A DNA stretch of 64,000 bases. It comes from Serinicoccus kebangsaanensis (GTDB lineage: Bacteria > Actinomycetota > Actinomycetes > Actinomycetales > Dermatophilaceae). The stretch is from positions 1 to 64,000 of the forward strand of contig NZ_VSLG01000016.1 of the NCBI RefSeq assembly GCF_008919445.1. Direction: 5' to 3'. Shown piece after piece: positions 16,426 to 25,396 of this stretch. How positions within the stretch are numbered: position 1 is the first letter of the stretch; the number at the start of each line of letters is the position of its first letter. The notes under the pieces were generated by a model. The model was not told where the DNA came from. It did not search any database and saw only the letters and a list, made by a program, of their open reading frames with translations. A program made the position numbers and the translations under genes.

Positions 16426-17292
16426 TCAATCTAGGCCGACCGAGCGGGGGCCCGCCCACCGGTAGCACATGGTCGTCTCGGCACCGGTGAAGCCGAGGCG
16501 GGTGTAGAGCTCTCCCGCGCGCTCGGTCTCCCAGCTGATCTTGAGCTCCCGCGACCCGCAGGCAGCGAGCCGGTCCAGACCCTCGGCGATCATCGCGTAG
16601 GCCACACCCCGCCCGGAGTGATCGTCCTCGACGCGCACCGGCTCGACCAGACCCACGAGGGTGTGCGGGTCGTGCCAGAGCACGGCATACCCGGCGATCG
16701 TCCCGTCCGGGGACAGGACGGCGAGGTCCAGCCGCGGGTCGTAGGTGTCGACCTGTGCCAGCCGGTGCTCCACGTCCGTCCCGTTGCGCTGCTCCAGTGG
16801 GTGCGGCCCGTCGGGGCGGGCCAGGCGGTCGGTGAGGGCAAATCCCTCGGGCAGGGTCGGGACACGGGGGCGGTCCTGCGCGCGCAGCCACCCGGTCGTG
16901 TCCGAGTCACCGGCGACGAAGCCACGCCCGACCAACCAGTCGACGACCTCCAGGTCACCGGGTGGGACCCACGCCTCCACCGCGGCGACGTCGTGGTCGA
17001 GCGCACGCTGCACCGCCTCCTCGGCGAGCTCTCGCCAGCCCGTCCCGGCTCCTGCGGTGCGGATGACGTCCAGCGCCCAGTGCGACCTCCACGCGGTCAG
17101 CCGCGCCGTCGCCACCGGCCCGTGGGCATCCGTCAGGAAGGCCTGCTCGAGGTGGTCCGTCGCTCGCGGCGCCCGCCACCACCACTGCAGGTCGGCCGCC
17201 TCCCAGACGCCGGCGCGTGGATCCTCCCGCCGGACCCGACGCAGCAGGTCGCAGCTGAGCTCGAGGGCGGTCAGGCCGGTCGCGGTGTGCAC
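16426..17292 (-). CDS. tandem GNAT acetyltransferase
   Basis: 288 aa with two GNAT-like halves. The C-terminal half is canonical: AGYAVLWHD, VRVEDDHSGRGVAYAMIAEG (acetyl-CoA motif), ELYTRLGFTGAETTMCYRW. The N-terminal half (DHLEQAFLTDAHGPVATARL ... VDWLVGRGFVAGD) is degenerate. Double-GNAT proteins of this kind include mycothiol synthases, but the match is weak here. GTG 17292 follows TAGAGT by six bases (leaderless). Only five bases separate it from the next gene's start. Confidence 0.82.
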   Translation of the reverse strand: MHTATGLTALELSCDLLRRVRREDPRAGVWEAADLQWWWRAPRATDHLEQAFLTDAHGPVATARLTAWRSHWALDVIRTAGAGTGWRELAEEAVQRALDHDVAAVEAWVPPGDLEVVDWLVGRGFVAGDSDTTGWLRAQDRPRVPTLPEGFALTDRLARPDGPHPLEQRNGTDVEHRLAQVDTYDPRLDLAVLSPDGTIAGYAVLWHDPHTLVGLVEPVRVEDDHSGRGVAYAMIAEGLDRLAACGSRELKISWETERAGELYTRLGFTGAETTMCYRWAGPRSVGLD

Positions 17293-17319
17293 GCCCCGAC
17301 TCTAGGCGCGTATCGTCGG

Positions 17320-18069
17320 TCAGAGGGTGGCGAGGACCGCGACGAGGCAGGCCAGCCGGGTGACCTCGGCGGCGGCGCCGAGGACGTCGCCGGTGACGCC
17401 ACCCAGGGTCCGGCGCGACCACCACCCCACGGACAGGACGGCCAGGGCACCGGCGGCGACCAGCGCGATCCCCGTGCCGGGTCCGAGCAGCAGTGCGGCC
17501 ACCAGCGCCGCCACCGCGCCGGAGGCCACCGCGGCGACTACGCGCCGACCGGTCAACCCGGCGACGAACGCGCCGGCGGTGCCGGCGGCGCGGGCATACG
17601 GCAGCGCGTGGGCGAGCACCGGCACGACGGTCCGCGACACCGCGCCCGCGGCGGCGGTCAGCACGACCAGCTGCCAGCCGTCGAGCACGGCGAGGAGCCC
17701 ACCCAGGGCTGCGACGTGCAGCAGCAGGGCGAGCACCACCGCGGTCGCGCCGTAGACGCCGGTCGCGTGGTCCTTCATGATTGCCAGCCGGCTCTCCCGG
17801 TCGCGCCCGCCGCACCCGTCGGCGCAGTCGGCCAGACCGTCCAGGTGCAGCGCACCGGTGAGGAGCACCTCGACGAGCACCGCGAGCGTCGCGGCGACCA
17901 GGGGCGGGAGCAGGAAGACGCCGGCCCACGCGGTGAGCCCGGTCGCCGCACCCACCACGGCGCCGACGACCGGCAGCGCCCAGGCGGCGCGGGCCAGGTC
18001 GAAGCCCTCCCGCGCGGGCAGCGGCAGCCTGGTGAGGAAGGTCGTGGCGTCGCGGAGCCCGGCGAGCAT
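17320..18069 (-). CDS. cobS: adenosylcobinamide-GDP ribazoletransferase
   Basis: 249 aa integral membrane enzyme joining AdoCbi-GDP and alpha-ribazole (phosphate), the last assembly step of adenosylcobalamin. Family signatures: TFLTRLPLP at the N-terminus, ALHLDGLADCADG and RLAIMKDHATGVYGA. Six or more hydrophobic segments follow. Last gene of the riboswitch-controlled cobalamin operon, eight bases after cobT. Confidence 0.95.
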   Translation of the reverse strand: MLAGLRDATTFLTRLPLPAREGFDLARAAWALPVVGAVVGAATGLTAWAGVFLLPPLVAATLAVLVEVLLTGALHLDGLADCADGCGGRDRESRLAIMKDHATGVYGATAVVLALLLHVAALGGLLAVLDGWQLVVLTAAAGAVSRTVVPVLAHALPYARAAGTAGAFVAGLTGRRVVAAVASGAVAALVAALLLGPGTGIALVAAGALAVLSVGWWSRRTLGGVTGDVLGAAAEVTRLACLVAVLATL

Positions 18070-18077
18070 GGCCCGGC

Positions 18078-19160
18078 TCAGACGCCGTCCGCCACGCCCA
18101 GGTCCGCCAGCTCGCCCATCTCCCGGAGCAGGGCGAGGCTGGAGCGGACGACCGGGATGGCCAGGGCGGCGCCGCTGCCCTCGCCGAGGTGCATCTCGAG
18201 GTCCAGCAGCGGCGTCAGGCCCAGCTCGTCCAGCTGCATGCTGTGGCCCGGCTCGGTGGAGCGGTGCGAGACGATCATGGCGTCCGCGACCCGCGGCTCG
18301 AGCCGCCAGGCCATGAGTGCCCCGGCGGTGCTGATGAAGCCGTCCAGCAGGGCCGGCACCCGGTGCGCGGCGCAGGCCAGCGCCACCCCGGTGAGCGCCG
18401 CGATCTCCAGCCCGCCCATCGCGGCCAGCACCTCCCACGGGTCCTCGACGTCGGCGTGGCGGGCCAGGACCGCGTCCACCATCTCGACCTTGTGCGCGAG
18501 GGCCTCCCCGGCCACGCCGGTGCCGGCCCCGACCACGCGGGCCGGGTCGCGGTCGAGGATCGCGGAGGTGAGCACGCTGGCCGTCGTCGTGCTGCCGATC
18601 CCCATCTCGCCGAGCGCGATGAGGTCGACCCCATCTCGTATGAGGTCCTCCGCGAGGCCGATCCCGGCGGCGACGGCAGCCTCCGCCTCGGCCACGCTCA
18701 TCGCCGGGCCCTCGGCGCTGTTGTCCGTCCCGGCCCGGATGCGCCGGTCCAGGACCGGGGTCTGCCCGCCGTCGATCGTGGGTGGGTCGACCACGCCGAG
18801 GTCCGCGACGACCAGCCGCGCCTGAGCCTGCCGCGCGAGCACGGACACCGCCGCCCGGCCGCCGGCGAAGGCGGTCAGCATCTGCCCGGTGACCTCCTGC
18901 GGATAGGCGCTCACCCCGGACCGGGCGATCCCGTGGTCGGCCGCGCAGACCAGGACCGTCGGCGCCTCCATGCGTGGCTCGGCGGTGCCCTGGATGCCGG
19001 CGACCCGCGCGGCCAGCCCCTCGAGGCGGCCCAGGCTGTGCAACGGCTTCACCTTGCCGTCGAAGCGATGGGCCACGGCGGCCGAGCTCTCGTGGTCCAG
19101 GCCCTGGACGGCGGCGAGGGTTCGGTCCACGACCGCCCGCGCGCTGTTGTCCTCCGGCAT
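18078..19160 (-). CDS. cobT: nicotinate-nucleotide-dimethylbenzimidazole phosphoribosyltransferase
   Basis: 360 aa. Activates the lower-ligand base by making alpha-ribazole 5'-phosphate from nicotinate mononucleotide. Typical segments: VLVCAADHGIARSGVSAYP, LIALGEMGIGSTTTAS, and LDLEMHLGEGSGAALA with the catalytic Glu. Length matches the family. Six bases separate it from cobU. No bluB or other route to dimethylbenzimidazole is in the window. Confidence 0.96.
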   Translation of the reverse strand: MPEDNSARAVVDRTLAAVQGLDHESSAAVAHRFDGKVKPLHSLGRLEGLAARVAGIQGTAEPRMEAPTVLVCAADHGIARSGVSAYPQEVTGQMLTAFAGGRAAVSVLARQAQARLVVADLGVVDPPTIDGGQTPVLDRRIRAGTDNSAEGPAMSVAEAEAAVAAGIGLAEDLIRDGVDLIALGEMGIGSTTTASVLTSAILDRDPARVVGAGTGVAGEALAHKVEMVDAVLARHADVEDPWEVLAAMGGLEIAALTGVALACAAHRVPALLDGFISTAGALMAWRLEPRVADAMIVSHRSTEPGHSMQLDELGLTPLLDLEMHLGEGSGAALAIPVVRSSLALLREMGELADLGVADGV

Positions 19161-19166
19161 GTGTCC

Positions 19167-19688
19167 TCAGTCCTTGGGGTCGAGGGTCAGGGTACGTCCG
19201 GCGACGACGAGCTGAGCCAGGTCGGCGGTGCGGGAGACCGTCGCGTTGACCCGGCCCAACCGGTCACGGTAGTCGCGGGAGACAGGGTGCATGGGGACGA
19301 TGCCCAGCCCCACCTCGTTGGTCACCACGACGACCGATCCCTGGTATGCCGCCGCCCAGGTCGCGAGGTCGGCGGCCCGGCCCACGGTGGTCGCCTCGTC
19401 GTCGCCGTGCTCCATCAGGTTGGAGACCCACAGCGCGAGGCAGTCGATGACGACCGTCCTCCCGGGCGGGATCTGCCGGCAGGCGTCGACCAGCTCGACC
19501 GGCGCCTCGACCGTCTCCCACGCCTGCGGGCGCTCGGCGCGGTGGTCGGCGATCCGCCGGGTCATCTCGGCGTCGCGGGCCTCGCCGGTGGCGACGAAGG
19601 TGACCGGTCGCCCGCCGCGGCCCGCCCGCCGCACCGCCAGGTCGGACTTGCCGCTGCGCGCGCCGCCCGTGAGCAGGGTGAGGCTCAT
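19167..19688 (-). CDS. cobU: adenosylcobinamide kinase / adenosylcobinamide-phosphate guanylyltransferase
   Basis: 173 aa. Phosphorylates adenosylcobinamide and transfers GMP to it. Walker A is LLTGGARSGKSDLA. VTFVATGEARDAEMTRRIADH contains the region around the guanylylated histidine; VVIDCLALWVSNLM and VVVTNEVGLGIVP are also family-typical. The start ATG overlaps the stop of cbiB by four bases (ATGA). Confidence 0.95.
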   Translation of the reverse strand: MSLTLLTGGARSGKSDLAVRRAGRGGRPVTFVATGEARDAEMTRRIADHRAERPQAWETVEAPVELVDACRQIPPGRTVVIDCLALWVSNLMEHGDDEATTVGRAADLATWAAAYQGSVVVVTNEVGLGIVPMHPVSRDYRDRLGRVNATVSRTADLAQLVVAGRTLTLDPKD

Positions 19689-20635
19689 GCAGCGTTCCTC
19701 CGTCGGTGCCGGACCAGGGTGTCGAGGACCCACCCTGCCATGCACACCGCCACGAGCACCGTCTCCACCCGGTCCACGAGCCGGCGCGCCCGCGCGATGT
19801 CGTCCGGGGTCGGGCGCGGGCCCTCTCCCAGGCGGGGGCGCTCCTCCCGGCGCCCGGCATACCGCAGCGGCCCACCGAGCCCGACGCCCAGCACCCCGGC
19901 CACCGCCGCCTCGGCGACGCCCGCGTTGGGGGAGGGGTGCGCGGGCGCGTCCCGCCGCACGGTGCTCAGCACATGACCCCCTCCGAGGCGTGCAGCGGTC
20001 GCATCCAGGGCGACGAGCCCGGCGAACAGGCGGGCGGGGACCCAGGCCATGACGTCGTCGAGCCGGGCGGCGGCGGTGCCGAAGTGGGCATACCTGGCGC
20101 TGCGGTGACCCACCATGGCGTCCATCGTGTTGACCGCCCGGTGGACGAGCACCCCCGGGGCACCCACGACCAGACCCCAGAAGGTCGGCGCCACGACGGC
20201 GTCGACGGTGTTCTCCGCGAGCGACTCGACGACGGCGGCCGCGACCCCGGACCCGTCCAGCCCGCTCGGGTCGCGCCCGACCAGCCAGGGCAGCCGCTCG
20301 CGCGCGCCGGCCAGGTCGCCGGCGCGCAGCAGGTCCTCGATGTCTCGGGAGGTATGCCGCAGCATCCGTCCCGCGCTCGCGACACCGACGGCGAGGGCCA
20401 GCCCGGCGGCACCGGCTCTCCCGGTCATCGCGCCGGCGAGCGCGCCGAGCCCGACGCCGGCCAGGGCGTAGCGGGTGCCGGCCACCCGGCTGTCGGCATA
20501 GGTCTCCCGCTCGACCCGGCCCATCGCGGTGCCGAACCACGCCACCGGGTGCCAGGCGTCCGGCGGTTCGCCGAGCGCGCGGTCGAGCAGCAGGCCGCCC
20601 GCGACGCCGAGCGCCCGTCGCCCCGCCCTGCTCAC
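19685..20635 (-). CDS. cbiB: adenosylcobinamide-phosphate synthase
   Basis: 316 aa membrane protein (also named CobD) that attaches aminopropanol or its phosphate to cobyric acid. Signatures: LLLDRALGEPPDAWHPVAWFG, ESLAENTVDAVVAPTFWGL, NTMDAMVGHRSARYAHFGTAAARLDDV and AHPSPNAGVAEAAVAG. GTG 20635 is chosen; it overlaps the upstream gene stop by four bases (GTGA). The frame continues upstream only as a shadow of other genes. Confidence 0.94.
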   Translation of the reverse strand: MSRAGRRALGVAGGLLLDRALGEPPDAWHPVAWFGTAMGRVERETYADSRVAGTRYALAGVGLGALAGAMTGRAGAAGLALAVGVASAGRMLRHTSRDIEDLLRAGDLAGARERLPWLVGRDPSGLDGSGVAAAVVESLAENTVDAVVAPTFWGLVVGAPGVLVHRAVNTMDAMVGHRSARYAHFGTAAARLDDVMAWVPARLFAGLVALDATAARLGGGHVLSTVRRDAPAHPSPNAGVAEAAVAGVLGVGLGGPLRYAGRREERPRLGEGPRPTPDDIARARRLVDRVETVLVAVCMAGWVLDTLVRHRRRNAA

Positions 20636-21300
20636 CAGCGGACCCCGGCCGCGTCCGACCCCCAGGGCCGGGCCGCCAGCCCGGCCGCGACGCAGGCGTG
20701 CGTCGCCGTGGCGATCCGCCGACCCCACCGGGACCGGACCCCGGCGAAGATCTCCGGCTCCGCGCCCTGCTCCGGGCACAGCACGACGACGGCGTCGCTG
20801 GCGGTGCCGGTGCCGGGCACGCCGGCCTCCACCAGGGCCTGGGCCTTGGCCTCGGTGACCGTCCCGACCGCCTGCACCAGGGCCGAGCCGGACAGCGGCA
20901 CCGGCACGACGACCACGATGTTGATGGTCCCGGGGCGGTCGACGCCCGGACCGGCATCCTCGGGCAACGACACGTCGTGCGGCGGCACCGCCCAGGTGGG
21001 CTTGGTGACACCGACCGTCGCCCAGACCCGAGTCCCGGCGTCCTCGGACCTCTCGACCTGCGTCACGTCGGCCGCGGTCAGCAGCGTCGTGCCCGGCCCG
21101 GACAGGCGGAGCCCGGCGGCGCGGGCGGAGGCATACGCGTCCAGGTCGGTGCGGGTGAAGTCGTCGCCGACGTCGAGGTTGACGACCCAGCGGGGGCGGA
21201 TCAGCCCGCCCCCGACGGACGCCGAGCTGAGCCCCACCCAGCCCTCGGGCAGCGTCCAGACGAGCGCGCGGGCCTCCTTGTCCGCGGTGAAGGTCACCAT
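20632..21300 (-). CDS. cbiZ: adenosylcobinamide amidohydrolase
   Basis: 222 aa. CbiZ removes the aminopropanol side chain of adenosylcobinamide (and of pseudocobalamin in some bacteria) to give cobyric acid, the salvage and remodelling route first known from archaea. Family-like segments: GLSSASVGGGL, TTLLTAADVTQVER, VGVTKPTWA, TINIVVVVPVPLS, EAKAQALVEAGVPGTGTASD, and ATHACVAAGL near the C-terminus. Start overlaps cobQ by seven bases. Confidence 0.9.
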   Translation of the reverse strand: MVTFTADKEARALVWTLPEGWVGLSSASVGGGLIRPRWVVNLDVGDDFTRTDLDAYASARAAGLRLSGPGTTLLTAADVTQVERSEDAGTRVWATVGVTKPTWAVPPHDVSLPEDAGPGVDRPGTINIVVVVPVPLSGSALVQAVGTVTEAKAQALVEAGVPGTGTASDAVVVLCPEQGAEPEIFAGVRSRWGRRIATATHACVAAGLAARPWGSDAAGVRW

Positions 21301-22868
21301 CCGGGACCCGTTCCGGGTGCCGCGGCGGTGCCGGCCAGCGCCAGCACCACCGGCACGTCCAGGTGCGCCTCGACCCAGTCCGCGAGGTGATCCAGGTGGG
21401 CGTCCAGCGCCCGGGCGTAGGGCAGCGTCGAGGACTGGAAATCACGCCCACGGTGCTCCGCGACCACGCCGAGGTAGGCGTGCCGGAGCTCGTCGGCGTC
21501 GAGGAGTCCGTGCACGGAGGTGCCGCGGACCCGGCCGTCAGCCCCCAGGCAGCCCTCGGGTCCGCCCTGACCGCTGCCCCCGCCAGCAGCGGCGGGCTGG
21601 CCGTCGGCGCTGGCCAGGTCCAGCCACGGCTCGGCCCCCGCGTCGAGGTGCACCCGGCCCAGGTGGATCTGGTAGCCGCCCACCGGCAGCGTCGCGTCAC
21701 CGACGCGGGCCCGTCCGGTCGCGCGGCGCACGACCTTCGGCCGCTCGAACCGGGTGGAGACCGGCAGCAGGTCGAGACCGGGCACGCTCGCCGGGGCCTG
21801 CGCCTCCACCGCGTCGTCCTCGACGCGGGACCCGAGCATCTGGTATCCACCGCACAGCCCGAGGACGTGCGGTCCGGCCTGATCAGCGGCCAGCCCCGTG
21901 ATCGCCTCGGCCAGCCCACGCTCCCGCAGCCAGGCCAGGTCACCGACCGTGGCGCGGGTGCCCGGGAGCACGACGAGGTCGGCGTCGTGCAGGTCCCCGG
22001 GCCGCGACGCCCACCTCAGCTCGACCGAGGGCTCCAGCACGAGCGGGTCCAGGTCGGACGGGTTGGACAGGTGCGGCAGGGACACCACCGCCACCCGCAC
22101 CGGCCGGTCACCACCCGCCGCACCCACGGCGCGGGGTCGCCCCGCCGCGCGCAGGTCCAGCGAGTCCTCGACGCCCAGCATGAGGTGCTCGCCCAGGTGC
22201 GGCAGCACGCCGAGGACGGGTATGCCCGTGCGTGCCTCGAGGTCGTCGATCGCGGGTCGCAGCAGGGAGACCTCACCGCGCATGCCGTTGAGGACGACAC
22301 CCCGCAGCCGTCGCCGCAGCCGCTCCGGCAGCAGCGCCCAGGTGCCGTAGGCCGCCGCGAACGCGCCGCCCCGGTCGATGTCGACGACCAGGACGGCGGG
22401 CATACCTGCCGCGTCGGCCAGGGGCAGGTTGACCACGTCCCGGTCCAGCAGGTTGGGCTCCGCGGCCCCGCCGGCGCCCTCGGCCACGACGACCGCGTGC
22501 TCCCGCCGCAGCGAGGTCAGGGCGTCGAGCACCACCGGCCGCAACGACCGCGCCCGGTCCCCGTAGCTGACGGCGTCGTCGACCGCGACCTCCTCGCCGA
22601 GGACCACGACGTGCGAGCGCATGCCGGACGGTTTGAGCAGGAGCGGGCCCATCCGCCGGTCGGTGTCGAGGCCGGAGGCCAGTGCCTGCATCGCCTGCGC
22701 CCGCCCGATCTCGCCACCGTCCGCGGTGACCGCACTGTGGTTGGACATGTTCTGCGCCTTGAACGGTGCCACGTCGACGCCGCGGCGGGCGAGGGCGCGG
22801 CACAGGGCCGACGTGAGCGTCGACTTGCCGGCACCGCTGGTGGCACCCGCGACGAGCAGGGCACCCAT
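21294..22868 (-). CDS. cobQ: cobyric acid synthase (glutamine-hydrolysing)
   Basis: 524 aa. Amidates adenosylcobyrinic a,c-diamide at four positions. N-terminal P-loop synthetase domain: GATSGAGKSTLTSALCRAL, FKAQNMSNHSAVT, IDRGGAFAA. C-terminal glutaminase domain: the nucleophile Cys is in VLGLCGGYQMLG and the His in SVHGLLD. A Gly-rich linker (about residues 424-436) is unusual but in frame. It would let the cell use incompletely amidated corrinoids. Three bases separate it from cobO. Confidence 0.95.
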   Translation of the reverse strand: MGALLVAGATSGAGKSTLTSALCRALARRGVDVAPFKAQNMSNHSAVTADGGEIGRAQAMQALASGLDTDRRMGPLLLKPSGMRSHVVVLGEEVAVDDAVSYGDRARSLRPVVLDALTSLRREHAVVVAEGAGGAAEPNLLDRDVVNLPLADAAGMPAVLVVDIDRGGAFAAAYGTWALLPERLRRRLRGVVLNGMRGEVSLLRPAIDDLEARTGIPVLGVLPHLGEHLMLGVEDSLDLRAAGRPRAVGAAGGDRPVRVAVVSLPHLSNPSDLDPLVLEPSVELRWASRPGDLHDADLVVLPGTRATVGDLAWLRERGLAEAITGLAADQAGPHVLGLCGGYQMLGSRVEDDAVEAQAPASVPGLDLLPVSTRFERPKVVRRATGRARVGDATLPVGGYQIHLGRVHLDAGAEPWLDLASADGQPAAAGGGSGQGGPEGCLGADGRVRGTSVHGLLDADELRHAYLGVVAEHRGRDFQSSTLPYARALDAHLDHLADWVEAHLDVPVVLALAGTAAAPGTGPGW

Positions 22869-22871
22869 CGG

Positions 22872-23447
22872 CTAGTAGTCGATCCCGCGGCGGGCACGGA
22901 TGCCGGAGGCGAAGGCGTGCTTCACGGCCACCATCTCGGTGACGGTGTCGGCGACGTCGATGACCGGCTGCGGCATCTCCCGCCCGGTGAGGAAGACGCT
23001 GGTGTCCTCCGGCCGGGACCGGAGGGCCTGGACGACGTCCTCCACCGGGATCCACCCCCAGTTCATCGGGTAGGAGATCTCGTCGAGCAGCAGCATCCGG
23101 TGCTCGCCGGCGGCGATCAGCCCGGCGCTGAACTCCCAGGCCGCGACCGCCTTGGCCCGGCTCTCGTCCAGGTCGGTGCTGTCCCAGGAGAAGCCGTCGC
23201 CGGCGCTGAACCACTCGACCCCGAGCTGGCGCAGCATCGCCTCCTCGCCGGTCCGCCACGTGCCGGACTTGAGGAACTGCACGCAGGCGGTGGGCCAGTC
23301 CCGCCCGCGGCTGCGCAGCAGCGTGCCGAAGGCCGCCGTGGACTTGCCCTTGCCGTGGCCGGTGCTGACGAGCACCAACGACGGGACCGAGCGCAGCTCG
23401 CGCCGGTCGTAGGGACGCTCCTTGCGCGGCTGGTCGTGGTCGCTCAC
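22872..23447 (-). CDS. cobO: cob(I)yrinic acid a,c-diamide adenosyltransferase (CobA/CobO type)
   Basis: 191 aa. Transfers adenosyl from ATP to cobalt(I) corrinoids. The P-loop VSTGHGKGKSTAAFG and LLLDEISYPMNWGWIP and VFLTGREMPQPVIDVAD are diagnostic. The ATG overlaps the stop of the ABC ATPase gene by four bases. Confidence 0.96.
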   Translation of the reverse strand: MSDHDQPRKERPYDRRELRSVPSLVLVSTGHGKGKSTAAFGTLLRSRGRDWPTACVQFLKSGTWRTGEEAMLRQLGVEWFSAGDGFSWDSTDLDESRAKAVAAWEFSAGLIAAGEHRMLLLDEISYPMNWGWIPVEDVVQALRSRPEDTSVFLTGREMPQPVIDVADTVTEMVAVKHAFASGIRARRGIDY

Positions 23448-24304
23448 GAGACCTCCTCGGTGGCACTTCTGGACAGAGCTTTCTGGTGCCCGTCGCCCAC
23501 TTTCCTGTGTCCAGAAGTGGGGGTGCGGGGTGCCGGGAGCACCACCAGGTGGCCGTCGACGTGGTGGATCCGGACGGGGTGGCCGTAGACGCGGCTCAGC
23601 AGGTCGGCCGTCAGCACCTCGTCGGGCGCGCCCAGCGCCGCCGGGCTGCCGTGCTCCAGCAGCAGCAGCCGGTCGGCGTAGCGCGCCGCCAGACCCAGGT
23701 CATGCATCGCGGCGACCACGGTCAGGCCCTCGTGCCGACGCAGCTCGTCCACCAGCTCGAGCACCTCCACCTGGTGGCCGACGTCGAGAGCGCTCGTCGG
23801 CTCGTCGAGCAGCAGCACCGGGCTCTGCTGGACCAGCGCCCGGGCGATGACGATCCGCTGGGCCTCGCCGCCGGAGAGGCTGCGCACCTCGCGCCGGGCG
23901 AAGTCGCCCAGCCCGAGCCGGCGCAGCACGTCGGTCGCGATCCGTCGGTCCTCGCGCGACTCGAGCGAGAGCCAGCCGAGGTGGGCGGTGCGGCCGAGCA
24001 GGACGTACTCGACGACGCTCATGCCGGGCGGCAGCTCGGGCGACTGGGGCATGAGCGAGATGTCGGTCGGGCCGGGCTGGCTCCCGTCGCCCAGCTCCAC
24101 GGTGCCGGTCCGCGGCACGAGCCGCACGAGCGAGCGCAGGAAGGTGGACTTGCCCGAGCCGTTCGGGCCGATCAGGCCGAGCCACTCGCCGGTCCGCAGG
24201 TCCAGGTCCACCCCGGCGACCACGACGGTGCCGTCGAAGGCCACCCGCACGTCCCGCGTGCGCAGCGCGTGGCTGGGGTTCGGGTGCGCCGGCTGCTCGC
24301 TCAC
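23444..24304 (-). CDS. btuD: ABC transporter ATPase for corrinoid uptake
   Basis: 286 aa. Walker A GPNGSGKST, Q-loop LMPQSPELP, signature LSGGEAQR, Walker B VLLLDEPTSALD, switch His in AAMHDLG. Belongs to the FecCD-linked iron/B12 group. GTG 24304 is preferred; it overlaps the permease stop (GTGA). The final 25 residues after APRTPTSG are encoded by a palindromic element at 23464-23519 and look added. Cobalamin specificity is inferred from the upstream riboswitch and the linked cob genes. Confidence 0.9.
   Translation of the reverse strand: MSEQPAHPNPSHALRTRDVRVAFDGTVVVAGVDLDLRTGEWLGLIGPNGSGKSTFLRSLVRLVPRTGTVELGDGSQPGPTDISLMPQSPELPPGMSVVEYVLLGRTAHLGWLSLESREDRRIATDVLRRLGLGDFARREVRSLSGGEAQRIVIARALVQQSPVLLLDEPTSALDVGHQVEVLELVDELRRHEGLTVVAAMHDLGLAARYADRLLLLEHGSPAALGAPDEVLTADLLSRVYGHPVRIHHVDGHLVVLPAPRTPTSGHRKVGDGHQKALSRSATEEVS
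23464..23519. repeat. palindromic element inside the btuD 3' end
   Basis: Perfect 12-bp arms CACTTCTGGACA (23464-23475) and TGTCCAGAAGTG (23508-23519) enclose 32 bases. The element is in frame and supplies the C-terminal tail of BtuD, ending nine codons before the stop. It could also form a hairpin in the mRNA between btuD and cobO. Confidence 0.75.
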
Positions 24305-25380
24305 ATCCCCACCTTCCTCCGCCACAGGACCACGCAGAAGAAGGGCGCCCCGACGAAGGCGGTGATGACCCCCACGGGCAGCTCGGCGGGAGCCACCAGG
24401 GTGCGGGCGCCGATGTCGACGGTGGCGAGGAAGGCGGCTCCGAGGACCGCCGACAGCGGCACGATGAGGCGGTAGGAGTGGCCGACGAGCAGCCGGACCA
24501 GGTGCGGCGTCACCAGCCCCACGAAGGCGATCAGCCCGCTCACCGACACCGCGGCCGCGGTGATCAGCGTGGCGGCCGCGACCACGACCAGGCGGGACCG
24601 GGCCGGCGACAGGCCCAGCGCCCTCGCCTCGTCGTCACCGAGCCGCAGCACGTCGAGGTGCCGCGCGTGCAGCCATAGCACCGCGCCGGCGAGCAGGACG
24701 TAGGGCAGCAGCAGCGTCACCGGCCCCCATCCGCTCGTCGCGAGCCGTCCGAAGAGCCAGGAGAGCACCTCCCGGGACCGGGTCTCGTCGAGCCGGGTGA
24801 GGGCATACGTCTGCGTCGCGGAGAAGAGCGCCGCCATCGCGACACCGGCGAGCAGCAGCGTCGCCGGGTCGCGGAACGATCCCCGGGCGACGAGCACCGA
24901 CCCGGTCACCGCCAGCACGGCCCCGACGAAGGCCGCCATCGGCAGCGCCGCGATCGGGCCCCAGGACAGGTCGAGGCCGAAGCCCAGGGCCAGGACGGCG
25001 CCGAGGCCCGCGCCGGCGGAGACACCGAGGAGGTAGGGGTCGGCCAGCGGGTTGCGGAAGACGCCCTGGTAGCCGGCCCCCGCCATCGCCAGGCTGGCCC
25101 CGACGAGCGCGGCGAGGATCGTCCGGGGGAGGCGGATCTGCCAGAGCACCGCCTGCTGCGCGGAGCTGAGGGTCTGGTCCAGGTCGATGCCCGGGACGCC
25201 CCCGACGAGCGCCCGCACCACACCCTCCACCGGGAGCCCGGCCGCACCCTGGGTCGCGGAGGCCACAATCGCCAGGAGCAGCAGGGCGGTGCACCCGAGC
25301 AGCGCGGGCACCGAGAGCCGGAAGGCGCGGTCGGCGACCTCCTCCAGCGCGTCGGTCGGTGCCTGCGCCCGGGTGCTCAT
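24301..25380 (-). CDS. btuC: FecCD/BtuC-type ABC permease
   Basis: 359 aa with about ten membrane segments. Typical FecCD motifs: QIRLPRTILAALVGASLAMAG, YQGVFRNPLADPYLLGVSAG, LFGRLATSGWG, ARALGLSP, SGLIAFVGLVTPHLVR and ELPVGVITAFVGAPFF. Forms the membrane channel of the BtuCDF importer. It follows btuF after 16 bases. Confidence 0.93.
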   Translation of the reverse strand: MSTRAQAPTDALEEVADRAFRLSVPALLGCTALLLLAIVASATQGAAGLPVEGVVRALVGGVPGIDLDQTLSSAQQAVLWQIRLPRTILAALVGASLAMAGAGYQGVFRNPLADPYLLGVSAGAGLGAVLALGFGLDLSWGPIAALPMAAFVGAVLAVTGSVLVARGSFRDPATLLLAGVAMAALFSATQTYALTRLDETRSREVLSWLFGRLATSGWGPVTLLLPYVLLAGAVLWLHARHLDVLRLGDDEARALGLSPARSRLVVVAAATLITAAAVSVSGLIAFVGLVTPHLVRLLVGHSYRLIVPLSAVLGAAFLATVDIGARTLVAPAELPVGVITAFVGAPFFCVVLWRRKVGM

Positions 25381-25396
25381 CGGGTATGCCTCGGGC

